Shown here: positions 8,867 to 17,786 of the stretch, in pieces
Layout: the number at the start of each line of letters is the position of its first letter
Numbering within the stretch: the stretch's first letter is position 1
Source of the DNA: Paenibacillus pinistramenti
GTDB taxonomy: Bacteria > Bacillota > Bacilli > Paenibacillales > Paenibacillaceae
Assembly: GCF_005869875.1 (NCBI RefSeq)
Contig: NZ_VAWG01000005.1
Coordinates: 164,532-228,531 of the forward strand
Direction of reading: 5' to 3'
DNA length: 64,000 nucleotides
Program-made: the position numbers and the translations under genes
Notes under the pieces: model-generated
The model's input: the letters and a program-made list of their open reading frames with translations, nothing else
Databases searched by the model: none
Told to the model about the DNA's origin: nothing

Positions 8867-9196
8867 GTGGCGCAGCCTAATACACATGGTCACGAAAGTC
8901 ACGAATCACACGGTTCGGTAAAATCGTATGTTATCGGTTTTGTACTATCCATCGTGCTTACCATCATTCCTCTGGTCATCGTAATGAACGATCTGATGGC
9001 CAGAACGGCGACGTTCGTTGTCATTATGATTGCTGCAGTCCTTCAGCTTCTGGTTCAGCTCTTCTTCTTCATGCACTTGCGTGAAACCGAGAAGCCGCGC
9101 TGGAACGTTATGGGGCTTGTCCTTGGCATTATCATTCTGGTTACGGTTGTCGGCGGTTCGATCTGGATCATGGAAGTCAACAAAATCGGATACTAA
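8867..9196 (+). CDS. qoxD: Quinol oxidase subunit IV (QoxD)
   Basis: A 109-residue protein with three transmembrane helices, starting at GTG immediately after the qoxC stop. The His-rich N-terminus (HGHESHESHGS) and the motif QLFFFMHLRETEKPRWN are typical of cytochrome o/aa3 subunit IV. It closes the qoxABCD operon ahead of a terminator. The subunit is thought to assist assembly of the CuB site. Confidence 0.93.
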   Translation: MAQPNTHGHESHESHGSVKSYVIGFVLSIVLTIIPLVIVMNDLMARTATFVVIMIAAVLQLLVQLFFFMHLRETEKPRWNVMGLVLGIIILVTVVGGSIWIMEVNKIGY

Positions 9197-9206
9197 GTTT
9201 GGTGAA

Positions 9207-9236
9207 GGCCCGCATGATTTCATGCGGGTCTTTTGT
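9207..9236 (+). terminator. Terminator of the qox operon
   Basis: A stem of CCCGCATGA (9209-9217) with TCATGCGGG (9220-9228) is followed by TCTTTTG, 12 nt after the qoxD stop. Confidence 0.88.
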
Positions 9237-9377
9237 TTGGAAGAAAGCTGTTCCGGCAGGGCTTTTTGCATTTAGTACCATGTTTAATTTCTTCAGGAAA
9301 CGGTTAGTATACAGTAACAAAGGCACTGCGAAGAAATCAGCAGACAACTTGTATAACTAGACCGGGAGTGATTAGAA

Positions 9378-9665
9378 ATGGCCGCTAGAATATATCCTTT
9401 CAAGAGCAGAAAAGAAATGCGGGAAAACGGACATTATTTTGCTTTGGCATTAAGTACAATCGCTTGGATCATTTTAGCTGTAGGCATCGTACTCGTTCTT
9501 GTCCGCCTGTCTGATTTCAATGACCGTAATATGTACCTGATGAGCGGTATAGGGTGTATAGTGGGCAGTATCTTCATCTACAGCATCGGCGGGTTCCTGC
9601 ATGCCGCGCAGACTAAGAAATTCCGCCAGGCTCATGATGATGTTGCAGCCAAGCGAAAATCATAA
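9378..9665 (+). CDS. Small two-helix membrane protein, function unknown
   Basis: A 95-residue protein with a good ribosome site (GGGAGTG) and two hydrophobic segments, about residues 20-43 and 52-73. Both termini are basic (YPFKSRKEMRENGH; QTKKFRQAHDDVAAKRKS), which predicts cytoplasmic ends. It lies downstream of qox after a terminator, so it is not part of that operon. I do not recognise a family, and no enzyme motif is visible. Confidence 0.65.
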   Translation: MAARIYPFKSRKEMRENGHYFALALSTIAWIILAVGIVLVLVRLSDFNDRNMYLMSGIGCIVGSIFIYSIGGFLHAAQTKKFRQAHDDVAAKRKS

Positions 9666-9670
9666 CGACT

Positions 9671-9702
9671 AAAAAAGCCTCCCTGTGATAAGGAGGCTTT
9701 TG
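9671..9702 (+). terminator. Rho-independent terminator
   Basis: AAAGCCTCC pairs with GGAGGCTTT around a short loop, with A-rich and T-rich flanks on the two strands, directly after the 95-residue protein. It may act in both directions. Confidence 0.85.
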
Positions 9703-9792
9703 GTCTGCTTCTATCCGATTCCGTTTCCATTACCGATTCCAATACTGATTCCGTTTCTTGCCGCAGTTCATTCTGTGTATTCATTATGTGTA

Positions 9793-10230
9793 CTACTGAT
9801 GAAGCTTATGCCAATAATGCCGCTTAGGATAGGATTGTTTAATCGTTCTCTTGAGTTCGTGCAGCTGGACATCTTCGTTATCGTAATTCCCTGTAATGCA
9901 TCCGGAACAATATTGATGGCTGTTCATCAGCATCGTTTTGTAACTGTTGTTGGATAAGGTATGTAGGGCTCTTTGAGCCGCTTCTGGAAAGCTGATCGGG
10001 CATCTCTTGAACAAAGCGTATGCCATATAAATTTCACTGTTGAATGTAGTTGAGTGCAGTCTGCAGAATTGCTCCATGTCCATTAATTGAGGTGTGTGGC
10101 CGTTAACTAAAGTAATGATTCCTTGTTCTCCTGCATAGACTCCTGAATATTCTCCTAACCCCCCATATAAAGCAGCAATGATAATAGAGCCTGGATTTGG
10201 ACTCTGTTTTTTTAAAAAATCAGCAAACAT
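9793..10230 (-). CDS. Uncharacterised 145-residue protein
   Basis: I do not recognise this protein. The start at 10230 is preferred because GAAGGG lies about 6 nt upstream; the longer reading frame to 10335 runs into the terminator of the upstream gene. The protein looks soluble, with no signal peptide. Visible features are a Gly-rich patch (ALYGGLGEYSGVYAG), a Cys pair near the C-terminus (HQYCSGCI) that could bind metal or form a disulfide, and a basic C-terminal end. Base composition is more AT-rich than its neighbours, which may mean recent acquisition or weak selection. Confidence 0.55.
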   Translation of the reverse strand: MFADFLKKQSPNPGSIIIAALYGGLGEYSGVYAGEQGIITLVNGHTPQLMDMEQFCRLHSTTFNSEIYMAYALFKRCPISFPEAAQRALHTLSNNSYKTMLMNSHQYCSGCITGNYDNEDVQLHELKRTIKQSYPKRHYWHKLHQ

Positions 10231-10332
10231 GTTTTTCCCTTCTCTATAAGTAAAATAATTCCAGTTCATAAAGGCATTATAAAACGCCTCATTGAGAGAA
10301 ATCAACAAGGACTGCGTACAAATATGCGGCAG

Positions 10333-10387
10333 CAAAATAAAAAGAGCGTATCTGGAACTCCGAACGGAGCAGGGGATACGCTCTTAT
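10333..10387 (-). terminator. Terminator of the cyclophilin gene
   Basis: On the minus strand GAGCGTATC (10375-10383) pairs with GATACGCTC (10344-10352) around an inner hairpin, followed by TTTTTATTTT. Confidence 0.88.
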
Positions 10388-10391
10388 TCGC

Positions 10392-11177
10392 TTATTTCGA
10401 GCCGTATTTTTCAGGTTCCGGATACGTTTTGCCTTTGGTATCAACCGTCACTTTGCTCATGACATCAAGATCGTTGGCATCCGGCATATCGTTGCTGTCC
10501 CGCGGAAGATTGACGATCGCATCTACAGCAGCCATTCCTTTGATGACTTTGCCGAAGGCGGCGTACTGCCCGTCCAGATAATCGGCATCAGCTACCATAA
10601 TAAAGAACTGCGAACCGGCAGAATTCACATCCTGCGCACGAGCCATGGAAATGACGCCCCGGGTATGCTTCAGTGTATTCTGTACACCGTTGGAAGTGAA
10701 TTCGCCGGCGATTGAATAGCCAGGACCGCCTGTCCCGTTGCCCTGCGGATCGCCGCCCTGAATCATAAAGCCTGGAATGACGCGGTGAAATTTGGTGCCG
10801 TCGTAGAATCCTTTGTTAATCAGGGAAATAAAGTTGTTAACGGTATTTGGAGCCGCCTTGGGATAAAGCTCAATTTCAATGGTGTCTCCGCTCTTCATTT
10901 GAATGGTAACGACCGGATTGTCTGAAGAAGTGAAGGCCGGGTCCGGCTCAACCTCGGTTGAGGCGCTGCTGGAAGGGGCTGCCGAAGCTGCGGCTTCCGA
11001 CGAAGCGCTGCTGTTATCGCTGCTGTTACTGCTGTCAGTCGACGGAGCAGAACTTGTTGTGCTCCCCGAATTGGCTGCATTCCCGGAATTTGTATTATTA
11101 CCGCAGGCGGTAATAGCGAGTGTAAGGACCAGCATCAAAGCAAGCATGGCTGGCCAAACAAGGGTACGGCGTTTCAT
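10392..11177 (-). CDS. Peptidyl-prolyl cis-trans isomerase, cyclophilin-type lipoprotein
   Basis: A 261-residue exported foldase. The signal peptide ends in a lipobox (LAITACG) with Cys at residue 25, followed by a Ser/Asn/Ala-rich tether to about residue 80. The cyclophilin domain follows, with the active-site segments KFHRVIPGFMIQGGDPQGNGTGG, GVISMARA and SAGSQFFIM. It is expected to sit on the outer face of the membrane and assist folding of secreted proteins by proline isomerisation. It is a single-gene unit with its own terminator. Confidence 0.93.
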   Translation of the reverse strand: MKRRTLVWPAMLALMLVLTLAITACGNNTNSGNAANSGSTTSSAPSTDSSNSSDNSSASSEAAASAAPSSSASTEVEPDPAFTSSDNPVVTIQMKSGDTIEIELYPKAAPNTVNNFISLINKGFYDGTKFHRVIPGFMIQGGDPQGNGTGGPGYSIAGEFTSNGVQNTLKHTRGVISMARAQDVNSAGSQFFIMVADADYLDGQYAAFGKVIKGMAAVDAIVNLPRDSNDMPDANDLDVMSKVTVDTKGKTYPEPEKYGSK

Positions 11178-11386
11178 GTGAAAAAGATCCTCCTTAGCAT
11201 CAGCTGAAATTTGTCGATATTACTATCATAACCGACATTGCTTGCAGAATAAACCGGAATAACTGCTGAGAGCGCTTTAAAGAAAAATCAAAGTTCAGAA
11301 GGAATTTTGACGCTGCCTGTCGAAAATCAATCAAGCGAGCAAGGCGGCCTGCCGCCAAGTATTTTTACAGATAAAAGGGGGACGAC

Positions 11387-13375
11387 ATGAATACATTCAC
11401 GCGGAAATTTTGGAGCTCTTCAATTAAGAAGAAAATGATCTTATCGTATTTGGCTGTTCTGCTTCTCCCGAGTTTGTATATCGGCTACAGCACCTACCGT
11501 TCGGCAGGGAGTGAGATGAAGAGCCAACTTGTTGACAGCGCCACTGAAAGCGTTAACACCGTCAATGACATTGTAACGGGAAGCTTGACAGCAAAGTTCA
11601 GCGATCTTGCTTATTATGCGAATTCCACCAGCGGGACGGATGCGGCTCAGGGGATGATGGACGGCGGCAAGAATCTGCAGGAAAGCTTATCGCAATACGT
11701 CAAAACCCATTATGATGTTCTGGATGTTTATACCGTAAGTGATGATGGGGTCAGCCGGCACGGAGCCGAGAATGCGAAATCGGACACGGATGAACGAAAG
11801 AAGCAGGGATACATAGACGCGCTTAAGAACCCGGGCAAGACGATTGTCTCTACGGTTTTCCAGACGCCTGAAGGCCAGTCCTCCGTCTCCATCACCAGAG
11901 GCTTGTCCGACGGCAAAGGGATTATCGGCATCGATCTGAACCTGGATTCCCTGGCAGCGCTGGCAGATTTGAAGGTTGGCAAAGAGGGATATGTGATTAT
12001 GCTCGACAGCGGGCATCATTATATTGTCCATCCGGGTTACGATGATATCGGGCAGGAGGAGAAGGGCGATTTCATTAACAGCATGTATGCCGGCGAGAGC
12101 GGCGAATTCTCCTACACCTATAACAATCAAAGCAAGAAGATGATATTTGCAACGAACAGCCTTACGGGATGGAAAATAGGAGGAACGATTTTTAATAAAG
12201 AAATAAACGGAGCCAGCCGGCAGATCGGACTGACGACCCTGTGGGTCATCCTATCGGCAGTAGTGCTGGGCGGTCTGCTCATTGTTTGGGTTATTCGTTC
12301 CATCTTGAAGCCTATTATCAAGCTGAAGCAGTCTACGTACCGGATTGGACAAGGGTACTTGAATGAGCAGCTGAAGATCGATTCCAGGGATGAAGTCGGG
12401 GAGCTTGCGGACAACTTCCAGCGGATGGTTGATAATCTCAGGGACACGATTGTAATGGTGCGCAATACGTCCGAAGGCCTGTCGCTGTCGGCTGAACAGC
12501 TGGCCATGGGCGCAGAACAGTCCAAAACCTCGATTACTCAGGTTACCGAGGCTATTCAGGAGGTTGCATCCGGCGGTGAGAAGCAGGTTGAGAGCATGGA
12601 AGCAGGGGCGCAGAATGTGCGCAATCTGACAGAAGAGGTAACGCAGATCGCGAATGAAATCGGCGAGGTTCATATGATGATGAACGTGACCTCCCAGCTT
12701 GCCCAAGAAGGTAATGAAGCCATAGCGACTACTACGAACAAAATGGGTTCCATACATGTTCATGTCGATGATTTAGGCCAGGTCATTACCGGGCTGAGCG
12801 AACGCACAGAAGAAATAGGCAGCATCGTAAGTGTGATGGCCGGAATTGCCCAGCAGACGAACCTGCTCGCGCTGAACGCCTCCATTGAAGCCGCGAGAGC
12901 GGGTGAACAGGGCCGGGGCTTTGCGGTTGTTGCTGCAGAAGTTCGGAAGCTCGCGGAGAATTCGGCAGAATTTGCGGATCAGATCCGGTCCCTGATTACA
13001 CGGGTTACGGAGGAAATGACAGGTGCACGCTCTTCAATGGCGTATGTGTCGACTTCCGTTACAGATGGAATTAAGGCAGCGCAAACCTCAGAGACGGCCT
13101 TTAACCATATACTGGTTACGGTTCAGGGATTGGCGCAGAGCATTCAGTCTTCCTCGGACAAGCTGCAGCGAATGAAAGAGGAAGCAGGCAGTGTAGACGA
13201 AGCAATCAGCCTTGTTCAGCTGCTCTCCAGAGACAATGCCAGAAATACCGAAACGATCTCCGCTTCTGCAGAGGAACAGCTTGCCCTGGCGCAGGAAGTC
13301 GCTTCTTCAACTGAGGAGCTGAAGAACAAAGCGGACGAGTTGAATAATCTGATCAGCCGTTTTACTATAGAATAG
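11387..13375 (+). CDS. Methyl-accepting chemotaxis protein
   Basis: A 662-residue transmembrane chemoreceptor. One helix lies near residues 16-34, a dCache-type extracellular sensor spans about 40-275 ([21 protein letters not shown]), a second helix lies near 285-305, then a HAMP domain ([21 protein letters not shown]) and a long signalling coiled coil. The hairpin tip that contacts CheA/CheW is clear ([20 protein letters not shown]). It ends in a typical LNNLISRF segment. The ligand is unknown; no chemotaxis genes adjoin, so it is an orphan receptor. Confidence 0.95.
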   Translation: MNTFTRKFWSSSIKKKMILSYLAVLLLPSLYIGYSTYRSAGSEMKSQLVDSATESVNTVNDIVTGSLTAKFSDLAYYANSTSGTDAAQGMMDGGKNLQESLSQYVKTHYDVLDVYTVSDDGVSRHGAENAKSDTDERKKQGYIDALKNPGKTIVSTVFQTPEGQSSVSITRGLSDGKGIIGIDLNLDSLAALADLKVGKEGYVIMLDSGHHYIVHPGYDDIGQEEKGDFINSMYAGESGEFSYTYNNQSKKMIFATNSLTGWKIGGTIFNKEINGASRQIGLTTLWVILSAVVLGGLLIVWVIRSILKPIIKLKQSTYRIGQGYLNEQLKIDSRDEVGELADNFQRMVDNLRDTIVMVRNTSEGLSLSAEQLAMGAEQSKTSITQVTEAIQEVASGGEKQVESMEAGAQNVRNLTEEVTQIANEIGEVHMMMNVTSQLAQEGNEAIATTTNKMGSIHVHVDDLGQVITGLSERTEEIGSIVSVMAGIAQQTNLLALNASIEAARAGEQGRGFAVVAAEVRKLAENSAEFADQIRSLITRVTEEMTGARSSMAYVSTSVTDGIKAAQTSETAFNHILVTVQGLAQSIQSSSDKLQRMKEEAGSVDEAISLVQLLSRDNARNTETISASAEEQLALAQEVASSTEELKNKADELNNLISRFTIE

Positions 13376-13412
13376 GAGAACAGGCGGAAGGATTGCAGGG
13401 GAACAATAGCAA

Positions 13413-13448
13413 ACAAGCACCGCGGCTAAGCCGGCGGTGCTTGTTTTG
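13413..13448 (+). terminator. Bidirectional terminator after the chemoreceptor
   Basis: ACAAGCACCGC (13413-13423) pairs with GCGGTGCTTGT (13434-13444), with TTTT after the stem. It separates the chemoreceptor from the convergent 140-residue gene. Confidence 0.87.
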
Positions 13449-13871
13449 TCAGGAACGTTCGTCATGCCCTGGCCCGCCTAGGGCAGGGGCATCGTCTTCA
13501 TCGGCGCCAGCGCCGTTAATGAGGTCAGTGCCGTGCACAAGGTCAACGGGCTGGGCGGCCGCATCCACCGGGCTGTCCGGCTGAATGTCATCCGCATCCG
13601 GAATATCCGGGAGCGTGCCCTGCTCCAGCAGCTCGGTATTTTGATCAGTCTTGTCATCCGAGCTTAAGCTTTGGGTGATCCGTGAATCGTGAGGCAGCAG
13701 ATCATCACCTGGAATATCATTTTCTTCATTATAATCAGCCAGGAGCTCATACTGCTCAAACATTCGGTCGCCATAGGTTTTATTGAGCGGGTCCTCAATA
13801 TTGCTGCGCGATGATTCGCCTTGTCCTTTAAATTCAATCATTTCATCAAACTTGTCATCATAATGGCCCAT
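13449..13871 (-). CDS. Acidic, probably disordered 140-residue protein
   Basis: The start is well supported by GGGAGG upstream. The protein is very rich in Asp, Glu, Pro and Gly, has no hydrophobic core and begins MGHYDDKFDEMIEFKGQGE. It is probably largely disordered. I do not recognise a family. A 58-residue membrane protein lies just upstream on the same strand, so they may be co-transcribed. No function can be assigned. Confidence 0.65.
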   Translation of the reverse strand: MGHYDDKFDEMIEFKGQGESSRSNIEDPLNKTYGDRMFEQYELLADYNEENDIPGDDLLPHDSRITQSLSSDDKTDQNTELLEQGTLPDIPDADDIQPDSPVDAAAQPVDLVHGTDLINGAGADEDDAPALGGPGHDERS

Positions 13872-13957
13872 AGGATAAACCTCCCAGTTCTAAATAACGG
13901 ATTATTTCCTGGTTGGAGTTTGCCCATTTTTTACTGGGATCAACCGCATTTTACAAC

Positions 13958-14134
13958 CTAGAACTTTGGAAACACATATCTGACCAGAAAATACAGAAAG
14001 CCAAAAAATAGAACAATATAAGCCGCATACTTGATAAAGGTAGAAGCAACCTTACTGGAATCCGAGTGTTTATGAATTTCTCTTCTTTCCACGTCCACGT
14101 CGCTTGTTTCACGTTGGTCGCGAGTTTCAATCAT
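13958..14134 (-). CDS. 58-residue single-pass membrane protein
   Basis: A short open frame with an excellent ribosome site (AAGGAGGAG, 6 nt before ATG 14134). The N-terminal half is charged (MIETRDQRETSDVDVERREI) and residues 36-54 form one transmembrane helix (AAYIVLFFGFLYFLV), ending in YVFPKF. The strong translation signal and clean two-part layout argue that it is real. It is probably oriented with the charged end in the cytoplasm. No family recognised. Confidence 0.68.
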   Translation of the reverse strand: MIETRDQRETSDVDVERREIHKHSDSSKVASTFIKYAAYIVLFFGFLYFLVRYVFPKF

Positions 14135-14300
14135 TGCGTTCTCCTCCTTTAGCGGCCTGCTTCTGCAGACCTATCCTTGATTCTTAAATAAACAGCCTTT
14201 GGTTTAATGAACCAGCAGGTAGGGTCTATTTACCCTGCTGGAAAAATTTGAAAATGTTAAATTGTGTTTTCATAGCTATAGGAAAGCTCAGGGGTGGCGA

Positions 14301-16214
14301 ATGAAGTATTTTTTAAAGAGTTTCATTATATTGTTAGTTATCGTAATCATGGGAGCCGTCATTCTGCCTGCCTTGGATTTAACCGCTCACAAGCAAGCTG
14401 CGCAAATTAATTCCTGGAAGGTATGGAAGGTGAACTCGCTCAAACCGGATATCACGGAACAGGAGCTGGAGAATTCGGGAGAGTGGATACAGGCTGACGC
14501 CCTGAATCCGTATCCGCCGGGCAGTACGGACCCGAATAAGACGAACTCCCTTTGGATCAGGCTGTCCCTTCCGGCTGACCCCAGCAATACAGCGGTCATA
14601 CTCAGGCAGCTGTATGGAGAAAGGGTTAAAATTATTTATGATAACAAGGTGCTCTACAGCGGGAATCATTTGAGCGGCCGGGATACCAATAATTTGCTGC
14701 TTCCCGTCAAGCCGGAGGATGGCGCCGGGCTGCAGACCTTGTATATCGGCGTCGCTTCAAACGGCGATAGGCTTGGTTTAAATGAAAACGTGCTGATCGG
14801 CGGATTCGACTCCCTGCTTGTCATCTTTGTCAAGAAGGATTTATCGGACTTTATCTTAGGCAGCTCATTTGTATTCATAGCCGTGATCATGCTGCTGTGC
14901 GCCTTATTTTTGACAGAAGGGAATTTCAAGAGCTGGCTCTCGCTGGCCATTGTCATTCTGTGCATCGGGGTTATTATCATTACGTATTCACCGTTTCTGT
15001 ATAACTTCTACAGCCGGTATGAAGCCTTCTATTATAATCTGTTCGACGCTGCGCTGTTTATCTTTGTGCCTGTGTTTATCTTTTATGTGGAGCAGATTTT
15101 TGATAAAGAAAAATACGTCATCCTCATCCGGGTCTGCCGGATCTTCCAGACGATATTTTCCGTCATTTGTTTCGGCCTTCTCCTGCTTGATCATCTTACG
15201 GCTTCTTCGATAGGAGATCTTTATGATCAGGTTACGGGAACATTATTAGGTTACGTCATGATCGCCCAGCTGCTGATCCTGGTGATTTACGCTGTTATCA
15301 ATGCGCTGAAAGGCAACCGCGAAGGTCTTATCTTTACAATCGGATTTGCCATTTTTGCCGTGACAGGCATTACAGAGCTGATCCTCTATTATGCAAGCGG
15401 GGAAGACTACCGTCTGGTGCTGTGGAAATGGGGCACGCTTTGCTTTGTCATTTCGCTTATCATTATTCTGGGGCGGCGGTTTGCCCGAAACCACGAGCAG
15501 GTTGTGGAGTATTCCCGGAAGCTGGAGATGTTCAATAATGAGCTGCAGCGCTCCGAGAAAATGGAGATCATCAGCGTGCTGGCCGCCTCGGTGGCCCATG
15601 AGGTCCGAAATCCGCTTCAGGTGACCCGGGGATTCATTCAGCTTCTATTAGAGAAGGAGCAGCAGACCCAGGAGCGGGTCTATCTGGATCTGGCTCTGGA
15701 GGAGCTGGACCGCGCGTCGGGAATCATCACGGACTTTCTGACCTTTGCCAAGCCTGAAGGAAGTAAAATCAAGAAGCTGAACGTCAGTGAAGAATTCCGG
15801 CATATCGAAGGAATCTTAAAGCCGATGGTTCATCTGGTGGGCGGCAAAATAGAGGTATCCATACCCGAATCAATCCATGTTATGGGAAGCTCGTCCAAGT
15901 TTAAGCAGGCCTGTGTCAACATGATCAAGAACAGCATTGAGTCGTTCAGGTCAGTGGAGGGCGAAATCAAGGTCTGGGCTTATGAACTGCAGGACCAGGT
16001 ATTCATTCATATTAGAGATAATGGAGAAGGAATGACGGAGGAAGAGCTCGGGCGTCTGGGGGAGCCGTATTTCTCGAATAAGACCAAAGGGACAGGCTTA
16101 GGTTTGATGGTGACGTTCCGGATTATCGAGGCGATGCAGGGGAGTATTCATTTTACTAGTGAAAAAGGAAAAGGCACCGAAGCCGTGCTCCGGTTTCCGT
16201 CAGGCAAGAACTGA
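14301..16214 (+). CDS. Membrane sensor histidine kinase with 7TM receptor-type input
   Basis: A 637-residue kinase with an N-terminal helix (8-25), an extracytoplasmic beta-rich domain (about 30-180, 7TMR-DISM-like), seven more helices between 184 and 392, and a cytoplasmic HisKA/HATPase core. The phospho-acceptor is His433 in SVAHEVRNPLQVT; the ATP-binding N, G1, F and G2 boxes are all present (NMIKNSIES, DNGEGM, YFSNK, GTGLGLM). The kinase core resembles the KinB/sporulation type. Start 14301 follows GGGGTGG. No response regulator adjoins. It is convergent with the peptide-precursor gene, 47 bp apart, so a role in sensing that peptide is conceivable but unproven. Confidence 0.9.
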   Translation: MKYFLKSFIILLVIVIMGAVILPALDLTAHKQAAQINSWKVWKVNSLKPDITEQELENSGEWIQADALNPYPPGSTDPNKTNSLWIRLSLPADPSNTAVILRQLYGERVKIIYDNKVLYSGNHLSGRDTNNLLLPVKPEDGAGLQTLYIGVASNGDRLGLNENVLIGGFDSLLVIFVKKDLSDFILGSSFVFIAVIMLLCALFLTEGNFKSWLSLAIVILCIGVIIITYSPFLYNFYSRYEAFYYNLFDAALFIFVPVFIFYVEQIFDKEKYVILIRVCRIFQTIFSVICFGLLLLDHLTASSIGDLYDQVTGTLLGYVMIAQLLILVIYAVINALKGNREGLIFTIGFAIFAVTGITELILYYASGEDYRLVLWKWGTLCFVISLIIILGRRFARNHEQVVEYSRKLEMFNNELQRSEKMEIISVLAASVAHEVRNPLQVTRGFIQLLLEKEQQTQERVYLDLALEELDRASGIITDFLTFAKPEGSKIKKLNVSEEFRHIEGILKPMVHLVGGKIEVSIPESIHVMGSSSKFKQACVNMIKNSIESFRSVEGEIKVWAYELQDQVFIHIRDNGEGMTEEELGRLGEPYFSNKTKGTGLGLMVTFRIIEAMQGSIHFTSEKGKGTEAVLRFPSGKN

Positions 16215-16261
16215 GGGCGGAAACCAACCGGGGCAGCTGCGGTGCCTTATGCTTTCAGGAC

Positions 16262-16519
16262 TTATTTAACAGAATCAGAATTCCACATCGCTTGAGGCTG
16301 AACTTCATCCTGTACGATTGAAGAAGGGCTCGGAGGCAGCACCAGGTAAAATTCATCCGGATGCTCTTCGACGGTTCTCACTGAAATATGATCAGGGAGA
16401 GAGAAGCCCAGAAACTCCTGAATGGCTCCTTTGGGGTCGGACAGCAGTTTGTTTTTGAAAGTGGGATCCTGCCAGGCCTTCTGAATAAGCTGGGATTGAA
16501 GAAGAACACCTGTTGACAT
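16262..16519 (-). CDS. NHLP-leader-family peptide precursor with C-terminal Trp-containing core
   Basis: An 85-residue precursor. Residues 9-65 match the nitrile-hydratase-alpha-like leader family that directs peptide modification enzymes: QKAWQDPTFKNKLLSDPKG, then VRTVEEHPDEFYLVLPPSP. The last 20 residues (66-85, SSIVQDEVQPQAMWNSDSVK) would be the core. This core has no Cys, few Ser/Thr and a single Trp at 79, seven from the end. The usual Gly-Gly or Ala-Gly export-cleavage site is absent. It lies 96 bp downstream of an isoprenoid-fold enzyme on the same strand. The family assignment is strong by motif; the product and its modification are inferred. Confidence 0.82.
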   Translation of the reverse strand: MSTGVLLQSQLIQKAWQDPTFKNKLLSDPKGAIQEFLGFSLPDHISVRTVEEHPDEFYLVLPPSPSSIVQDEVQPQAMWNSDSVK

Positions 16520-16615
16520 CTTACATCATCCTTTCAAAATTGGGTATAATTTCCTTTTTAGTTTAGCATTAATAGAGTTAGTTTGCTAGATTTAATTTGA
16601 ATATATAACCAATTT

Positions 16616-17578
16616 TTACAATTGTTTTGTCAGCCAGTACTGCAGCCCGCCGCCGAGCAGCAGCAGCTGCTCTCTCTCAATCTGGGCCGCTCCGGCCTGT
16701 AAATTGTCCAGCAGAAATTGGTAGAACTCGTAAAGCTCAGGAACCAAAGCCGCCGACTTAGCAACTGCATCGTGGCCTTCCGCCGCTTTATCGGCATAAC
16801 GGGACAGGACGCCGCGCGTGTACAGGGCTTCTCTCATTTCTATGTAAGTGATCTTGTGTTCAGCCGGGAGCGCTAACTCCTTATGGGCCATAGCAGCCAG
16901 GCTGTTATAGCTCAGCTCCTCTATGTCCAGGTTCCAATCCTCCCAGTCATCCAGCATTTGCAGCAGCATCAGCGTATGGTCCAGAGCCAGCCCTGCTGCC
17001 GTAATTTCGTCTGCAAGACCGCCCAGAAGCAGCATTCCAGCTGCGGCAAGCTTGACTAAAGAGGCTTTGTGGCCCATTTTCAAGGGGTCCTCATGAAGCC
17101 AGTCCCGGTCTAATTCTCCGGTTACAGCGGCTGCCCATTCCGACTGATAGGTTCTAAAATAGCCCCAGAATGGGGATGCTGCCGGAAAAATGCGGCTGTA
17201 AATCTGTGTAAACTCCGTATGCAGCATGGCGGCAAGAGCCAGCGTGTGATGAAGCTTTGCCTGATTAGATTGTACTTCATTAATCGGTGTCCCGGGCTTG
17301 TCCATCGCTTCATCCAGCAGGTGGTAGGACATCATCCCGAACAGGTTGGCAGTAGAGAGCTGCCTGCTGAGACACCGGCTCTGGCCGGATGCTTCCTCCA
17401 TCCAGAAAGGCAGGAGAAAAGAGATATAGTTGGTTGGAACTTCTCTCCTCGTAATATCAAAGCCCTCCAAATAATGAAGGGCCTGCCTCCGGAAAGGCTC
17501 CTCCCAGCCTAGTATTTGATCCTTTGCCTGATCGAAAGCCCATCTTACATCTTCTTTGTACCGGATATACCATTCCAT
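16616..17578 (-). CDS. Class I isoprenoid-fold enzyme, ComQ-like in context
   Basis: A 320-residue all-helical protein starting at ATG 17578 after GGAGGTG. Two Asp-rich motifs of class I prenyl-diphosphate enzymes are present with normal spacing: D89-E-A-M-D93 (SYHLLDEAMD) and D200-D201-W-E-D204 (LQMLDDWEDW). These normally hold Mg2+ and the diphosphate of an allylic prenyl donor. The protein has no signal peptide. It is followed on the same strand by the NHLP precursor, the same order as comQ-comX, where ComQ attaches a prenyl group to a Trp near the ComX C-terminus. Peptide prenylation is therefore my leading inference. Alternatives are a terpene synthase or a small-molecule prenyltransferase. 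Confidence 0.75.
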   Translation of the reverse strand: MEWYIRYKEDVRWAFDQAKDQILGWEEPFRRQALHYLEGFDITRREVPTNYISFLLPFWMEEASGQSRCLSRQLSTANLFGMMSYHLLDEAMDKPGTPINEVQSNQAKLHHTLALAAMLHTEFTQIYSRIFPAASPFWGYFRTYQSEWAAAVTGELDRDWLHEDPLKMGHKASLVKLAAAGMLLLGGLADEITAAGLALDHTLMLLQMLDDWEDWNLDIEELSYNSLAAMAHKELALPAEHKITYIEMREALYTRGVLSRYADKAAEGHDAVAKSAALVPELYEFYQFLLDNLQAGAAQIEREQLLLLGGGLQYWLTKQL

Positions 17579-17627
17579 AATCACACCTCCAGGATTGATC
17601 CTCCTGCAACCTCTGGCTGTCACCTCT

Positions 17628-17633
17628 ATTATA
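17628..17633 (-). promoter_or_regulatory. Candidate -10 element for the isoprenoid enzyme/peptide unit
   Basis: On the minus strand a perfect TATAAT (17628-17633) lies 50 bp before the enzyme start. No good -35 is seen at the normal distance, so an activator may be needed. Confidence 0.4.
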
Positions 17634-17786
17634 GTAGAAGAATTCCAGTATTTGGGATGTGAATGGGAAAAATTCTTCATTCAGCTGCTCACCCAGCAGA
17701 ATGGAATGCGGCCGTCCGCAAGCCCGTTATTGGAAGCGGGCGGCCTGTACGTAACTTTTATCATTCCGCGCTCGTGGAAGGGGCGG

